64,000 bases of DNA from contig OZ022339.1 in NCBI GenBank assembly GCA_963989245.1, forward strand, positions 11,717,613 to 11,781,612, read 5' to 3'. Origin of the DNA: Nansenia antarctica. Its lineage: Eukaryota; Chordata; Actinopteri; Argentiniformes; Microstomatidae. Positions 35,801-49,402 of this stretch are shown piece after piece. Each line of letters starts with the position of its first letter. The first letter of the stretch is position 1. The notes below the pieces were generated by a model. The model was not told the DNA's origin, did not search any database, and was given only the letters and a program-made list of their open reading frames with translations. The position numbers and the translations under genes are program-made.

Positions 35801-38800
35801 GATCAGCAGCTTCGTCACATGTGAACATCATATGACAAACCATGCGCTTTTTCTACGGCATGAAAATACCCTCAAATCGATGATTTGATTGATTTCTTTG
35901 CTTTCTGTTCCTCTTCTGGCTGATAATGTGTGTTAGCCCATAATGTATGTGTGTGTGTGTGCGAGCGTGTGTTTGCTTGTGTGCGTGCGTGTGTGTGCAT
36001 GTGTGTGTGTTGCAGGGGGGTTATGATGATGGTTCCTTACTGCTTTAGGCTGAGAGAAGCTTCCTATGTTAGAAGCTTGCAGCTTTCTCCCAGTGAACTA
36101 GTGTCAGTGGGGGATGGGGATAGCGCAGGGTGGATGCAGAGCCTCAGACCTTCTGAGCCAGAGTAGGGAGAGGAGAGGACTGGAAAGAGCACTGCAGCCA
36201 AATGCTGAAATGTTTGCATACTATTACCATATGGAGAGAGATGTGCCTCAGCGATGTTACAGCATTTGCTTGGTGCTCCAACTGTGGCAAGAGGACGTGG
36301 TCTTAAGCATAGCCTACCTGTTTTATTTCTTCTGCTTTGAAATTGTAGGCATTTTAAAGTGTAGCTTACGCACTTATCTCTCTCTCGCAGACACACACAC
36401 ACACACACCCCAACAGAGAATCTCTTGAGTTCCTCACACCCACGTGTGTTTTTCTCCATGTGTTTGAGCACAACCAACAAGATTGCCTTTGATTGGATAG
36501 GAGCCTCCTAGGTTTCTCTACCAACATTTCCTGTTTACATTTAGTAAAGTGGAACGCTGAAATTGAAAGTGTGTTGAAAGTGTGTTAGGTAGCCTAATTT
36601 CTCTGTTGTTAGATAATGTTCCAAAAGAATGACACACTGTCTTCCAGCTAAATGTTTTCATGTGCTCAAACTCATCCACAAAGAACCAAGTCAGCTGTCG
36701 TGTCTTATTATCAAGTTTTGCTTCCACATTAGTCTAACCAGTTCTGCTTTTAGTTTACAGTTGTATCTCAAATCTGATAGTGAAGATTAGGCCTAAGCCA
36801 TGGGGTGGCTAGAGCTGACCCTAGATCTGTGCCGCAGGGTAACTACTACCTAGAGCCCACTAAAAGGGGATTTCTGTTCTTAAGTGCTGCTGGGAAGGGC
36901 AAGTGTGTCACACCAAATCTCTCCTCTCTCCCTAGCCATGATTGGTTGGAGATGTAGGTCAAGAGGAGGCTAATGGAGATTGGGTTGTGTTGTTACTCAG
37001 AGTTAGCAGCTCAGAGGCCCTAAGGTAAGACATTGACATTGCTGAACTCCTAAATGCCTGACAATGAAGGATTTGTGCGGGGAAACGTGTTCTACAAATA
37101 ATTCCAATCATTTGGATTAAGTCCAGTCATTTGGGGGATTTTCTTTTTAGGTTTTATGGCAATTGTTACACAGCTATTACTATGAGGATACTGTGTACTG
37201 TGTAGCTATTACAGTGTAGGCTGGTTGCTATTGTACATCTTTACTCACTGACACTGTACTTCAGGGTTAGAGTTGGAGATGGGTTATTGCTGTGTACAGT
37301 ATAGCAATGGGCTACAGCACCCAAAGATATGGCTGTACAGATTTTCTGGTCGTTTCCATATACAATAAAGCACAACTCGTTTCTTCCCAGAGTTGCCTAG
37401 CTCTCGTTTGGGGATTAAGCGGTTTCTGCAGTCATGTAGAGTCCTCCGTACTCACTCATGATGAGTCTGTTGAAGGAAAGGCTGCAGAATAGTTTTGCAC
37501 CTAGAATCTTGCCTTTAGTCTTTTACTCTTACTTTGTTTGGGTCAGCTGACCCGTGTCTCAGCAACATATGTTATTGGGCTCAAAGATGGCTGATACCTG
37601 CATTTTGAATTGAATTGAATTCATAAATAATGACACCGTGTGGAAACGATAGCTTAACACTTAGGCCTACTATTGTTTATATTGTATGATTATGATGGGT
37701 CTTAATTGATTTTTTAAATTCTGTAAGAGCTCACCTTCCTCCTTTGTATTAGGCCTAGGTTAGTAGCCTAATGATTATTGGGTCATCTACTCCTCCCTTT
37801 CATCATCATATCCACAGATTTTACCTCACGCTTAATTAAGGTCATATCTGCAAGCTATAGGCTATCTAAAGTGCAGTAGCATCTGAATGGTGGCCTAATT
37901 CATTTTTCAGGGAAATAAATAGGCTATTGATTTATTAAGCAGTCAAGATCCATAGCACTCCCAATACCACTGGTAGGCTAATGGTCCTTCCAAGTGTTGG
38001 ACAATGTGTGTAGATTGGTCACTAATAGCAGAGTGTTAGCATTTCTTTACATTTAGTTTTTGTTGCTTACCACACCCATGCTACAGTGCTGAATGTTCAA
38101 TGAGTTGTTCTTTGTAGAGTGTTCCTCTCACTCGGAGCGGCATGGCAACTAACATGGGTTAGGGCAATCAATATTTTATCTGTATCTCATGTACTGGGTC
38201 CACTCTCCCTTCGCTGCAAATTTAGGCTCCTGCTTTCACCACTGTGGTGTTGTCTGTATGTAGGAATTGTTTTGTTTATTAGCCGTAGCCTCCTACAAGA
38301 CCATTGTGAGTGATGGTCCCTTTTAAAGTATGCTTTGTGTTTAAATGTGTTAATGTGAAGTCTTGAAGAGCAGTTTTGTCATGCCTCTAATGTGTCAAAC
38401 CAAAGTGGATGACCTAGTTTTCTTCCCTGCCTCTGAAATATTTCAGAAATGGGATTGGTTAACTGCAGCTGAAGTCCTGTGCACTAACCCAGAAACAGAC
38501 TTACGCTCTAGCTATAGGCTAAGCTCTATTTTGCCACCTAATTCTTTTTTTCCCCTTTGGTTTGTGCTGTAAAGGAGGGGGGTTGGAATTGTGGAAAGCT
38601 GAGAAGAGGGCATTACAACTGATGACAGCATTTGACTATATAGATTCACTGTTGGTTGGAGAGGAGAATGGATGGCAAAGGGTTTATGTTGGATTGTAGT
38701 TTATTGCCACCCGTGGAAATTTGAGTGAGTATGATTTATTTATGTAGATAGGACTAGTTTTATGCATGTGAGATTCATGAGACAGTGATGTGCATGTGCA

Positions 38801-41800
38801 TCAGTAACCTAAACCTTTTATTATGCTAACAGCATGGTCATGTAACTTAGTAGCCTGGATTAGGTGTGTAACTGCGTCGAGTGTTTTTTGTTATCCGTCT
38901 TCCACTTGTATTACAAAAACAACTCAACCCCATAACAATGTAAATAGAAGGAGAGACCGGTGAAGGAGCATGACCTACCCTTCACCTATTTATCAGTATT
39001 TTAGATCTTGGTGAAGGGTCGTCTTTAGTAGGGCATGCTCTCCGATTCTGGATCAGTAGACAGATGTTGTGCGGCTCCTGACCTCTTTCACGCTTCAAGG
39101 TTCTAGTTTGGGATCAGGTAGTTTGATCCGATGGCAACATGGAGACTTGCATATCTGATGTGCTCTGCACAGTGAAGCCTATTTTCAGTCAGCCACGCTC
39201 CTTAGATGAATTAACAAGGTCTCCTGATTATCCTGAGATCATCATAAAAATGGACGCGCCCAGGGATAGGACAGATGGTGCTCTCATTATAAAGGGAATA
39301 CTTAGTTATGACTGGGTAGATTAAGATCTTTGATATTTGGCAATGCCATGCGGAACTGCCAAAGCATATCAGCATTTAAATTAATGTACAAAAAGTGCTT
39401 GGGGCCAGTGAATCAGTCCAAATGTAGCCTATGTTTTCCAAACTACGGGTCAGGAGTAGGCTAATCTGAAATTGGGTGCTTTTTTTGTGGCTTCAGCTGA
39501 AAGGCAACTGCATAGCCTAGGATTTGTGTACAGTATTTCCTTTTTCTGATAGCAGATTTGAAAGGTGGTTGTACCTATTGATTGACAGCTTAGGCCAGCC
39601 GCCTGATGTGGGCTTCACTCTCCCCAAATACGCTTTCTGACCTTGCATCAGAACAAGGGGCAAGCCATACCTATTCCTCATCATCTAGCCATCCATTTCT
39701 TAATGCAACATGCAAGCACACCCAACTCTGTAGTTGCTCTGGTTGCTTGGCAACTGCCAGACCAAGTGCATGTATATACTGCTAGTAAAAAAAACATGAG
39801 TGAGAGCTGTTCAAATGTGGATTTTAACAGTAGAGGAGATTTGCTGAGGAGGGTAATATCAAGATGAATTAGCCTAAAAGTTAAATGTGTGGATGTTTGA
39901 TCACAGAAAATATCAGTGGTTTGCAGGGAGTTATTGATATTTTGGAGGAGAGAAAATTTAATTGGGCCCTTTGGCAGAAATTGTAAGTTGCCGCTCATTT
40001 AATGGTGAGTTTTGGTGAAATGTAGGCTGAAGTTTTATGGCTTCCCATGGAATAAAACACTTTGTAGTATTTCAGAGCAGGAGTGTCGAAAGGGGGGGGG
40101 GCCATGAAAGATTCATGGGGCCCTAGCCTTGTAGGGGCCCCTAAATGTTTAGAAAATGTGTCTATTTGTTTATCTTTTTATTTTATTTTATTGCCCCCCC
40201 TCTAATTGTATTATTATATTATTTATCATTTTAAAAATGTTAGACAAAATGTTGGATGACAATATGTGATGAAAATTCAAACGTATAAGCATTAAATTAC
40301 CTTCTCTGTTTGTACCCCCCCGCCCCCATTCTCCATGAGAAGAAAGAAATAAATACCTGCTCTATTCATCAGAGCAGCGCGTTAGGAGCCCAAATCCGAT
40401 GGCTAGTCAGGCCAACAATTAGGCTATAGAGTGTCGTTGCCGATCAATGATCGACGTCGTTATATTGAAATAAAAACATGAAATAGGGGTTGATGTGTGT
40501 CCTTTCAGTCTACGTTTTTTTCACATATACTAAACGGGGAGGATTTGAGTGGTAAGTCAGTACATATGCCTGCCGAACTGAGTAGACAAGCTAGCCAGTG
40601 ATATTGCTATATTATAGCCAACTATAAGCTACAGTTAGTTGCCTACAGTGGACAGACTCTGCTCGGTTTTTCATGGGGCAACGTACTTTCATACTGGCAA
40701 CGCCTCTGTTTCAGAGGGACTATTAAACGTACTAACCTATATATTCATGTTTTCTTCTCGCCACAGGTTTTGAGAGTATTCTGGAAGGGTTGTTCGGTCC
40801 TGGGCTGGTAGAAGACGTCACGTTATTTAAAGGTGAGTCAGTTTTGCCACGGCCAGAATAAATCCACCCCAAAGCCATGTTCCCCATAACCACTAATCAG
40901 ACAATGGCGTAGTCATCGTACATACATGCACTTGTTAAAGGCCCACATTAATCATTGCCATTTAGGTCAAAGTAGGCCTATGTGTATTTTGGGCAATACA
41001 TTTTAGTTTCTTCTTCTTAGTTTCTACTCCCTTGACCGTATTTTTTGTGACTTGAGTCAAACAACCTTTCGACACATTTGACTGGGAATAGCTCCTAGCG
41101 ATACATCTTTTGTTACTTTCCTAAATAGCTCTGTGAATGACTAACGTCAGTCACCACTCGGTGCTTTCGTTCTTTGAGTATTTCTTTCAAGAAAAGCCAG
41201 GAAGCAAAACTGTCTGGTGTGGTTCAGAATATCAACAGGTTTAAGAATTCTGTAAGTATTTTATCAGTGTAGTGTGAGTAGCCTATGCCTAGGTCCTGTA
41301 TCACAATACAACACCATTGTACCATGTGGTACCCTTTTACATGCAATGTTCCACACAAGATTGTCCCGATGGCCATTGGACAGAGAGGATGCTTTGTGTT
41401 CATATGAAGTTGGTGTTTTGGCTGGCATCAAGCCAATACAAAAGTACAGTTCTTTCAGACGTTTTGACAATACGGGATGCTGCTGAAACAATAGAAGGCA
41501 TTATTTGGGATTTGATGACTGCTGTTACAATTTGTTTACACCATTTGTATGAAACTGAAGTTGCCCACAGCTATAACATACATGAGCACTAGGAATGTAA
41601 CGATACATTCAACTCACGATTTGATACGATTCACGATACTGAGTTCACAATACGATTCTCTAACAATTTGTTTTAACAAAATTAGATTGCAGACAAATTC
41701 AATAATATATTTGCCTGTCCAAAATATGACCATATTTGTCTGTTTGTGAGTGCTCGTAATGCCGCTTCTCTCAATGTCCTCATCTGTCCACAGCTTCGTG

Positions 41801-44800
41801 CTTTGAATTAATAATAACCCTATACGGGTAGAAAGTGCAGCTTCTCTGCTTTCAGGAACGGTTGGAATTATTTCAATAGCACATATCGTTTATGAATTAC
41901 AGTAATGAGAACAACTTGTGTAAAATGCTGTTGGCCAGTTTTTAAGGGTTAAAAAGAGTATCGCGATGAATTTTTCATCATCCATTTGAATCGTCAAATA
42001 TTTGTATTGATAATTAACTGTCTCGTGATGCATCATTACATCCTTAATGGGCACAGTAGTAACATTTCTCCCATGAAAGTGAATACTTTCATACTTTAGC
42101 ATACATGTAAACTCTACTAACAGTCAATATGTAATATCAAATTAAATAGGTCATCAGTAATACTAGAATACTGTAGATTACTGTGAAAGTTTTTGTTTGC
42201 ACTTTTTGTGTTCTACAGTAATGCCATTTTTGTTGTAACTACCTGCTTGATTCGGAATATTTTTTATTAATTTGATTTATATTAAACAATTGATTGTTAT
42301 TTATTTATGGTAAACAATCGTTTAAGACTGTCAATTGAAACATTGAACTATTTTGATTCATACTTGTATTGCAATTGGTTGAGGATTAATCAAATGAAAT
42401 CTTATTAAATCTGACCATTCTTATTTCACTATTTACCAGTCTAAAACTAACTGTAAAAAACTGTAACTGTAAAAAAATACCTAACATCTATTATGTGGGC
42501 TTAGCTGAAGGTTATTCGAGCTTCAAGCACCATGGCAACTGCCAGGCACAAATTTGCTGTAACTAATGAGGATAAAAAAAAACGTTATTACATTAATGTT
42601 TGTCAGATGTATTTTTGGTTAAGTTCATTGGACATATTGCCATAATTTCTCTGTTATGCTATTTTTATGAAGAGGAGCTGTCATGTACACATTTTCCTCA
42701 CATGTGTTAACAGTCTGAGAAGTGGATTGTTTGTGTCTATGTACAGTACTAACATGTTCTCAATCCATCCTTTGTTTTATATCCATGACTTGATTTCAGT
42801 GAACTGGAAATGCAAGCTTTGTCTCACTTGGTTACCATTTGATATGATGGGAGATTACACTTACTGTATGAGTCTCACTGTATGAGTCTCACTGCTTCAA
42901 TTTGCTCAAGCCTAAATGTACAACCAGACACTCATATAGCCTTAGAATGCAGCTCAGTCTCCATAACAATTTATGTAAACCAGCTCCTTTCCCTTCTTGT
43001 TTTTCTTTAGTTTTTTTTTCTTTTCCTAGCACCAGGGGAGCCCCCCCCCTCCCAAATTTCGTTGTTTGGTACCTGTACTATATCAATGACAATAAAGACC
43101 ATTCATTCATTCATTCATTCAAATTGAACTGGACCATTTGATTCAGAATGTGAAATAACATTTTAAACTAGATTGTAGTAAGCAATTTGTGTTGTAAATT
43201 ATTGTGTTGTAAATTATTACTGTATTGGAAATGTCAGAAGATAAAGTAATACTGAAGAAAAATGTCATGTTTTCTTTTGTGTCAATGTCCCTTTCTTTTG
43301 GATCCACAGATTGTGAGCCTGAAGGGGTGTCAGATTGGTCATTTGATGAGAATTGTCTGTTCTGCTGCTTAAGGCGAGACAGAGTGAAGGTAGTCTCTTG
43401 TTTCCTTCATGTGTCTCTTTGTCATTATTGTGTGTTCCATGTAGTCTCCTCTCCTCTCTCCATCCTTGGCTTTACCTGTAACAAAGTCGCCGCCACCATA
43501 CACTTTGTACTCGGGTGAGTGTTGGCAGTGTTTCCCATACTTAGTCAAATTTGTCCCGCCATTTGTCTCATTACCAACCAAAAGTATTTTTAGCTCCGTT
43601 TTTATTTATTTATTTTAAGCTTTTTTCAGCACTGCTCGTGGAAAGTGTTCGAGCAGGTTCGCGGAAAGGATGGACTATACAGAATCAAATGTTGTTTTTA
43701 TCTCTAAAGCAATACCAAGATTACATTTGGGAGTGGAGACATTGAGCATTGGAATTTGACTTTCTAGCTCTCCTTTCTTTTTACCCAGCTTTTGTCCTTT
43801 AGGTGCTTAATCACTCCTTTTTCATTGTTTTTTTGTGATGTCCTAGGAGCACTTAGTTGGCCTAAGCGACCAGGGCTCGGAAAGTTCGGCCAACCCCCTT
43901 CTAGTAAAGGATCAGTCCAAGATCGAGAAACTCGAGAAGCAGGCAGAGGAATTCCTCAATGCAGTCCTCCACAGAAAAGGTACGTAGTCATTTTACAGAT
44001 CACAGTAATGACCTGTCCCAACTGCGGTGTACATTTGATCAGTTCTTAGATAAGATTCTGTATCAATTTCATCAGTGACCTTAAAATACTGAATTTAGTC
44101 TTTGTGAAGAGAAAATGTTGGAGTGCAGTGTTTTTCAACTCTAGTTGAACTTTCCCTCCAGATGTCCCCAGCTTCTCGGACCCGCACATTCCAGTAGTTG
44201 CTCGGGAAATCATGCAGCGAATGATCCGCCAGTTCGCTGCTGAATATACCTCAAAATCCAGCTCCTCTCAGGATAGCCCCCCAACCACCCAGCCTCCCCA
44301 GGACCAAAGCCTGCCCTCGCTTCCAGTGGTGCCCCCCGCTACCAGCCCCGGGGCCACTGTGGCTGCTGCCTCTGCACACAACCAGAACCCTGTCCTCAGC
44401 AAGCTGCTCATGGCCGACCAGGACTCCCCGCTCGACCTCACTGTCAAGAAGCCCCCAGTCGAGCCTCGTGAACAAGGTGACACAAAACAACACTGCCATT
44501 GGTACTTTACTGAACCAGCAGACACACTGGTACTGGTATTGGATAGACTTCACAGCTGCGCCTAGCCGACAAGGTGATGGCAAACAATCCAAAGACACTA
44601 TTACTGAATAGACAGATTGCGTGTTGAAGCTAACTCCGAGTTTAAAACATTTTATGTAGCCAAATTAGTCTGATTTGAACAACATCAAACTCATAGTTAT
44701 AATACACATTGTTATCACGTTATCCTGTCTGTTTATAACACAGACTGAATTATCCTGCCCCTGCTAATCTCTGACCTGACCTCTGACCCTCTCCTCCCCC

Positions 44801-47387
44801 CAGATGGAGTCCTGGACCTGTCAATCAAAAAGGGCCAGACCACAGCCACTCTCAAAGGGTAAGAGGAGTTTATTATTATATACTACTGTTATATTACATT
44901 TCACTTCTGGTTGACTGCATGATAAGGGTGCAACACTCCAGTCCTCGAGGGCTGAAGTCCCGTCAGTGTTTGCTTCTCTCTGCCACTTAAAGGTGGAATA
45001 TTACTATTTCTTTCACAGATCAAACATTTCAGCTCCAAAATAATTTGAACTACCTAAACTATGATTTGTATTATTTATTTTCCCATGGTCCCAAATACCT
45101 CTCGATGGGATGTTCATGAAAGTGAAGTAGAACACGCCTGTAATTCAATTTAAATTTGGATGAATTAAGCACCAGTTGCCTCACTTTAGTTGCAGCCTCT
45201 CTTTATAAGGAGAGAGGAGAGCAGTGGGAGCTCACGCGACTTAAGCGATTATCATTTTCTACATATGCGATTTTTACATCACATATGTAGATTATACATA
45301 GGTTTATATCCATCCCACGCACACAGTCTAATCTTTGATATGATATTTCAATGCCGAGAGTCGAGATGAAAAAAGATCCCCTCGTGGAACAAGATGAATA
45401 TTTATAAGTTCAAAGAGCATACTGGTTTAGGCCAACTAGATCTTTACTATCAGATATGAGAAGATGTTTTTACTCTGCCTCTGTGTCCGTGCCGATCCTC
45501 CCTTTCATTCCATCTTTCATCTGATCACAAATTCCAATTTAGCTCCTCAGTTAACAGGCTTAAGCCTTTTTAATTTGACCCCTTTGTCATTTTGTGTGAG
45601 TGCCTTTGTTGGCTTCTGATTGTGAACTTTCAGATGTCCATTTTAAGTGAACATGTTCTTTGACAGTCTCAATGTGATGTCAGGTTTGTGGATATGGTGA
45701 GCGTTATGTGAAATGTAACATCTCACGTCTGCTGGCTTACTCTTTTATTGCTGTGCTTGTTGTGGTAACGTCACTCGTTAAGGGCCAAGGTCTTTAGCAT
45801 TAGACACACAATCATTGTGCCCTGCTCTGCTATTTAGACTAACGCCAGACTGGTTAACTGCCAGACAGGTTAACTGGTTAACAGCAAATGACAAACATCC
45901 CTCCTCCCTCTTCTGCCCTTGCTTCTAAGGGCCACTGGAACACTGGTTCTTATATTTTTTATATTCTTCTTTCATTTAATTTCTTTGCCCTGCATATATA
46001 TATTTTTATTGTTTCTTATTGTTATGTTGACTTTGCCGCACAATTTGTAAAAAATGAGTATCCAAAACAAAAAATAAACAATTCCCCAACTTGAGCCTTT
46101 TTTTCCCTTAAATGCAGCACACACATACACAGAGAGACACATTTAAGCAAAAACTGTAAGTGATGTTACCCAAGCAAGATCATCTAATAAAGGAGTGGCC
46201 AACATCCTCCCCTCCCCAACCCATCCTCCCATAGAGAGAGAGAGAGAAAGACAAAAGCGCTGTGCAAGCTCTGCTTACACCCAATTTCCTTCCATCCAAT
46301 CAGGCGTCCCTTGAGAGCTGACGGACAGGCCGAACTGCCTATGAGGAGCCTGCAGGATGGGAGGAGGAGGGAGAATGTCGGCCACTCCACCTCTCTTAAG
46401 CCTGCCCAGCCCCAGCCTCAGCCTCACTCTCTGCACATCAAACAGGAGGTCAGACTGACCCAGGAATCCGACCCAGAGTCGTCTCCGAACCACACTCCCA
46501 AGCTCCCCGACCTCTTCCCCTTATTCTCCAGAAACGGTTCTGTGTCCTGGGGCTCCAAGGCTCACTTCGGAGCCCTCCTCAAACTCAGGGCCAACACAGC
46601 GGCCAGCGATCACCTCAAAGACCTGCCTAGCCTTCTGGAGGCCGCGGGGCTCTTCTCTAAGTCTCCTTTCTGTGGGACAGGAGGAGCCGTCAAAGAGGGC
46701 CAAAGTGACCACGGTCTCTCCCTTTCCCACTCCCCACCTGTCGACCTCAAGATCCCACAGGTGCGAGGCCTGGGCACGGGGGTGGACCTGTCCTGGGGCT
46801 CCCTGCTCTCTGAGCCCTCCGGCTACCCCAGCTCCCACTGTGAGAACAGCCTGGGAAAGAAGCTTCGCTCTATCCTACCCAAGCACAGACGCAGGGGGAG
46901 CGGTTGCGGTTTGGACGGACCAGGAGGAGAAAGGGAGTATTGGGTATGCGACTCGGACCGCCAGGCCTCCGGAGGGCAATATCCCACCTCAGACCCGGAA
47001 GCCGACCTCAGCTCCAAGCAACCGAGGAAGAAGAGAGGACGTTACCGCCAGTATAACACCGACCTGCTCGAGGAGGCGATCGGGGTGGTGATGGGGGGCA
47101 AGATGAGCGTGTCCAAAGCCCAGACGGTCTACGGGATCCCACACAGCACCCTGGAGTACAAGGTCAAAGAGCGGTTGGGGACCCTGAAACACCCACCCAA
47201 GAAGAAACTGAAGCTGATGGGCCGCATGGAGGAACAGGAAGGCCCAGAGGCTCCAGAGGCTCCAGAGGGTCTAGAGGGCCTAGAGGGGGCTCATGACTCC
47301 CAGGATTCGGTGTCTGAGGAGAGGGAGTCAGTGTCCACAGAGAACGGGAGGGAACTACACAATATTGACCTCTCACCTGACCAGTGA
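31865..47387 (+). CDS. lcor: Ligand-dependent nuclear receptor corepressor, short (HTH) form
   Basis: Join 31865-31961, 40767-40832, 43310-43389, 43847-43979, 44162-44476, 44804-44858, 46304-47387: 1830 nt, 609 residues and a stop. The start MASLCKRQQCTIERRGF and FESILEGLFGPGLVED match the extended N-terminus of the LCOR/LCORL family. The NR box LSKLL is at about residue 203. CtBP-type motifs PLDLT and VLDLS are near 214 and 232. A basic signal (KQPRKKRGRYRQYN) and the Psq-type HTH occupy about 491-549 (SVSKAQTVYGIPHSTLEYKVKERLG). LCOR is a nuclear corepressor that binds agonist-bound nuclear receptors, CtBP and HDACs. LCOR rather than LCORL is favoured by exon 5 wording (IRQFAAEYTSKSSSSQD, LMADQDSPLDLT) and by the MORN4 neighbour. 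Confidence 0.93.
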
Positions 47388-49342
47388 AGTAACTGCAGAA
47401 CGAGATGCAGTGCTATATGATGACTATGGTTATGATGACTATGGTGATGATGATGATGATGATGATACAAGGTGTTTTTAACCACATCAGGTTAATGGTT
47501 TTCATTTGGCTGGCAGTGGCAGAGTAGTCTCGACAGTACACACAACTGATTGTTTGTTGACTAATTGAAGAAAAGAAAAAAAAGCACTTACTAAGTTATT
47601 GATCACTCCCCTGAATCAGTTCGACCTATTAATCTAAGGTCGTTAATATCTTTGACCTACTGTAGTCCAGTTCTTTAAAGTACTCCGACACTAATGTGTC
47701 TCTGCACTCCTTTCTCTAATTGCGTAGATATTCTTAGTTAGAATACGCTCTATACACTGGTTTAGATATATTGCTAAAGTATTTCATATTTGAATTTATT
47801 GGCTAATGTAATTTGTCATTCAAAATTCAATTGGACCAAATCCAAATAATAGTAGACATCTGGCGCCCCTTACTGTCCTGTCAGTTGTGATGTCTTTAGA
47901 GCACTTAGTGGACCTAGTGTATTTATTTGGTTCATGCATTGACACACAGCCAGCTTATGATCATTTCTAACTGTTTTGTTTTTCTCCAATGGATCATAGA
48001 TCTAAAAGGGGATGTCTTCTATTTATTATTATTATTATTATTATTAACCTTTTTATCTGATCTTATAGTCTAACACTGGATTACAGAAACTATTTTCCTG
48101 TCACTGTTTTGCAAATGCACACCTGAGATTGATATTGACCAAATTACAACAAGAAACTGTAGTTGCAAGGCAATATCTTTTTTTGTTTGTTGGGATAACT
48201 AATTGTCCTATCCAGGATTTCACCTCCTTTGTTACACAACCAAACCTCAGAGCTACTCTCCAAAAGCACCCGGATTATTATTCACTCAGAAATAACATTT
48301 TGCTGTGTAGTTTGAACAGCTCTACTTGTTCACTCGTAGCTTTCAGCAGAACTCAGGATAAGTTGAAGTTGGGCCGCAGTATTTGTCAGTTAAATAATGC
48401 ATCTATCAGAAATATGTATAATAGATATTCATACACACGTATACCTCACTCTGAGATGTATTATTTTGTCTGTGCCTCTTGTGTCCCATTCAGTCATCTG
48501 ACAAAAGGGAAATACAGTTCATACTCCTCAAATGCATCTGAGGTGTCTTTTGAGGTGTCTTACTTTTAGCTGACAAATATACACATCCTTCTCTTTCAGG
48601 TTTACCTTAACCAGTTTCAGTAGCATTTTAGTACCAGTAAGCCTTCTGAATATTAATCCGTGTTGCTCTGGAGTTGGCTCATCAAACTTCAGATATGGAG
48701 TCAGGTAACATCTCTGGGATGTCTGTCTTTTTCTTATTTTCTTTCTATTCCCCAAAAATGAATGATGTAACCTTTTGAAAGATTTATTTTACTTTGTTTT
48801 TATATTTTCCTGCTTACATGGTTAGGTTGCAGCTATATTATATCAATGTAGAAAAAGTATACATCTCAACCAGAAGTCCTTGCCATGTGGCACATAATAC
48901 TAAGAATATTCTGTGTAGTATTTGTTGTAGATCGATATTGGCCATTAATTTCCTCCTGAAAGTATCATGATGCTCTTGGATAACATCACATTCGATGGCA
49001 GCCATGTTGATGTCTCCTTACCCTGCATGTTAAAGTTGACTGAGGCCATTCTTAGAATTTGGCCCTGTCGAGGAATAACACCAAAACTCATACACCCTAG
49101 GCACTTGTATAGATACTGTATAGGAGTGTCAGGTACAAGAGGTCACGCAAAAAAAAAAACTTAGAGGGCAAGTTGTAGCAGCTACCATATTGCCAATTAT
49201 TTCAGGTACCTGGTGGGTAGGGGCTGGGATTTGTCTGAGCTGGGCATCCAAACCTTAATACTACAATTAAATACGAATAATGAAATGCTTGGAGACAGCA
49301 ACATGGCATTTGGCCCTCTATATAACTCTGGGTATATGTATA

Positions 49343-49402
<60 letters not shown>

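Larger units (their letters stand above)
31962..40766 (+). other. LCOR intron 1
   Basis: 8.8 kb. Contains a (GT)n tract (32811-32881), smaller GT tracts (about 33597-33619 and 35945-36010), a candidate MITE (34457-35421), an oligo(A) at about 34364, and a hAT MITE (40078-40708). Large parts (36.4-40.0 kb) show only AT-rich unique-looking DNA. No additional exon was found. Confidence 0.75.
40833..43309 (+). other. LCOR intron 2
   Basis: 2.5 kb with a decayed MITE at about 41590-42050 and a (CATT)n retroelement tail at 42968-43119. Nothing else recognised. Confidence 0.7.

Noticed and set aside
48129..48569. 146-codon plus-strand frame in the LCOR short-form 3' region
   Set aside because: AT-rich with no domain and no splice signals that fit the gene. 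Probably a chance open frame in 3'UTR.
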